Origin: JBNLBT01 sp050303435
GTDB taxonomy: Bacteria; Pseudomonadota; Gammaproteobacteria; Xanthomonadales; Marinicellaceae
Direction: 5' to 3'
DNA: 7,103 nt
NCBI GenBank assembly: GCA_050303435.1
Contig: JBNLBT010000140.1
Coordinates: forward strand, 1-7,103
The translations under genes were made by a program, and so were the position numbers. This document shows, in pieces, positions 6,448 to 7,103 of the stretch; position 1 is the stretch's first letter, and every line of letters begins with the position of its first letter. Below the pieces are notes generated by a model. That model had not been told where the DNA came from and ran no database searches. It saw only the letters and a program-made list of their open reading frames with translations.

Positions 6448-6741
6448 ATGCAAAAACACCGCATTCACAGAGCGCGACTGTTGACCGGCTGTTTACTGGC
6501 CATCACCGGCGCCGCCACCGGCGGTTCCGATCCGCTGTATGAAATACGCAAACATCACCTGCCGGCCGGCGGCGGCACTTCGGATTCCGGCGGTTCTTCG
6601 CCCGCCTACGTTTTGCGAGGCAGCACAGGTCAATACATCATTGGTACGGCCGCCTCGCCCGCACCGGGCTCACCGCAGTACACATTGAATTCGGGGTTCT
6701 GGCAGCGCAACACCGATTTGATTTTCACGCACAATTTTTAG
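6448..6741 (+). CDS. Small exported protein with GTxGQ/SGFW-type motif
   Basis: This is a 97-residue protein. Residues 1-10 form a basic n-region (K3, R5, R8, R10) and 11-26 a hydrophobic stretch (LLTGCLLAITGAATGG), consistent with a Sec signal peptide cleaved around residue 24-27. The rest (about 30-84) follows a recurring secreted-protein pattern: a Tyr-Glu start, a Gly/Ser-rich turn (GGGTSDSGGSS), Y-x-L-x-G-S-T-G-Q, another Gly/Pro-rich turn, then Y-T-L-N-SGFW. In larger environmental-bacterial surface proteins this unit usually reads Y-x-L-x-G-T-x-G-Q ... Y-x-L-x-GGFW. The tail TDLIFTHNF resembles the IF-x-x-GFE-like C-terminal ends of many exported Lysobacterales proteins. The protein is thus a nearly naked single unit. 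It heads a two-gene operon: its stop overlaps the next ribosome binding site. Biochemical function is unknown; extracellular or outer-surface location is inferred. Confidence 0.82.
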   Translation: MQKHRIHRARLLTGCLLAITGAATGGSDPLYEIRKHHLPAGGGTSDSGGSSPAYVLRGSTGQYIIGTAASPAPGSPQYTLNSGFWQRNTDLIFTHNF

Positions 6742-6745
6742 GAGG
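6740..6745 (+). promoter_or_regulatory. Strong ribosome binding site of the second exported-protein gene
   Basis: AGGAGG lies five bases before the ATG at 6751 and includes the last two bases of the preceding TAG stop. This indicates coupled translation of the two genes. The context (GGAGGTCTTC-ATG) closely matches that of the first gene (GGAGGTTTTCC-ATG). Confidence 0.88.
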
Positions 6746-6750
6746 TCTTC

Positions 6751-7103
6751 ATGCGCATTGATTTTAAATATAACTGGCTGATTTTCGCCTTGATCTTCTG
6801 TGCGTCGTTGCACACCACACGCAGTCAAGCGGTCGAATTCCACTATCAGGGGACTTTGCAGGTGGACGGCAGTCCGGCCAACGGCCTGTTTGATTTCATT
6901 GTCGGCGTGTACGATGGTGAGAGCACCGGGCTGTTGTGGCAAACCATCGCTGTTTCGGATGTTTTTGTCGAGGACGGGCTGATTGACACGCCGCTGGACA
7001 TCGACGCCTTGTTCATTGACGAGAATGACCTGTGGCTGGAATTCTGGGTCAAACCCGACAGTGCGATGGCCTACAGCATGCTGCTGCCGCGCCAGCGCGT
7101 GGC
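6751..7103 (+). CDS. Exported protein with F-x-YQG-x-L N-terminal domain, 3'-truncated by window edge
   Basis: The frame is open from ATG 6751 to the window end (117 whole codons, no stop). Residues 1-27 are a Sec signal peptide: a charged start, the core WLIFALIFCASL, and an A-x-A-like site SQA before VEFHYQGTL. The mature part matches a domain common at the N-terminus of large secreted or surface proteins of environmental bacteria: FHYQGTL (F-x-YQG-x-L), SPANGLFDF (tPAnG-x-YD-x), VGVYDGES.GLLW (LYD element), VFVEDGLIDTPLDI (nV-x-V-x-nG-x-F-x-V-x-LD), DLWLEFWVK (rwLEi-x-V) and LLPRQRV (LsPRq-x-l). In relatives a PYA motif follows directly, then repeats or a C-terminal chaperone-like domain; here that part is outside the window. 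It is the second gene of the operon starting at 6448, with only nine bases between stop and start. Exact role unknown. Confidence 0.85.
   Translation, partial: MRIDFKYNWLIFALIFCASLHTTRSQAVEFHYQGTLQVDGSPANGLFDFIVGVYDGESTGLLWQTIAVSDVFVEDGLIDTPLDIDALFIDENDLWLEFWVKPDSAMAYSMLLPRQRV

Noticed and set aside
6448..6498. LTGC in the signal region of the 97-residue protein as a lipobox
   Set aside because: The Cys would be at residue 15 with only two hydrophobic residues between it and the basic n-region, too short an h-region; the hydrophobic stretch continues past it.
1..7103. tRNA, rRNA, CRISPR array, insertion sequence or prophage genes
   Set aside because: No cloverleaf-like segments, regularly spaced repeats, transposase or integrase motifs, or terminal inverted repeats were seen on reading both strands.

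Overview
The window looks like a chromosomal piece of a high-GC (about 60% by eye) Gram-negative bacterium. It is most plausibly a gammaproteobacterium from the Lysobacterales/Xanthomonadales or a related environmental lineage. The support is a RarD-type transporter, a CadC-like membrane-anchored regulator with a TPR output half, and secreted proteins carrying the SGFW and F-x-YQG-x-L motifs common in such genomes. This placement is inference; there is no rRNA or other marker gene.

Layout: (1) 1-974, plus strand: 3' three quarters of a histidinol-dehydrogenase-family gene with all metal and catalytic residues, but with some wording closer to HisD paralogues than to standard HisD. (2) 971-2815, minus strand: a 614-residue protein with an apparent PqqD-like N-terminal domain followed by a GT-A glycosyltransferase-like domain. 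It converges on gene 1, and the two stop codons overlap. (3) 2816-3091: a 276-bp divergent intergenic region with candidate promoters and a long imperfect inverted repeat, but no convincing gene. (4) 3092-3985, plus: rarD-like EamA permease starting at TTG. (5) 3995-6361, minus: a 788-residue winged-helix/TM/TPR regulator converging on rarD with a 9-bp gap. (6) 6362-6447: a compact divergent control region with TGTC-type half-sites at an exact 11-bp period. (7) 6448-6741 and 6751-end, plus: two small exported-protein genes with very strong ribosome binding sites, the second cut by the window edge.

The most coherent functional unit is the right-hand third. A one-component membrane regulator is divergent from a two-gene operon for exported proteins, with a phased direct-repeat array between them that resembles OmpR/PhoB-family operators. 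The least understood gene is the PqqD-like/glycosyltransferase fusion, which may modify a peptide or protein substrate; no precursor peptide is visible here. No RNA genes, insertion sequences, CRISPR arrays or prophage genes were seen.
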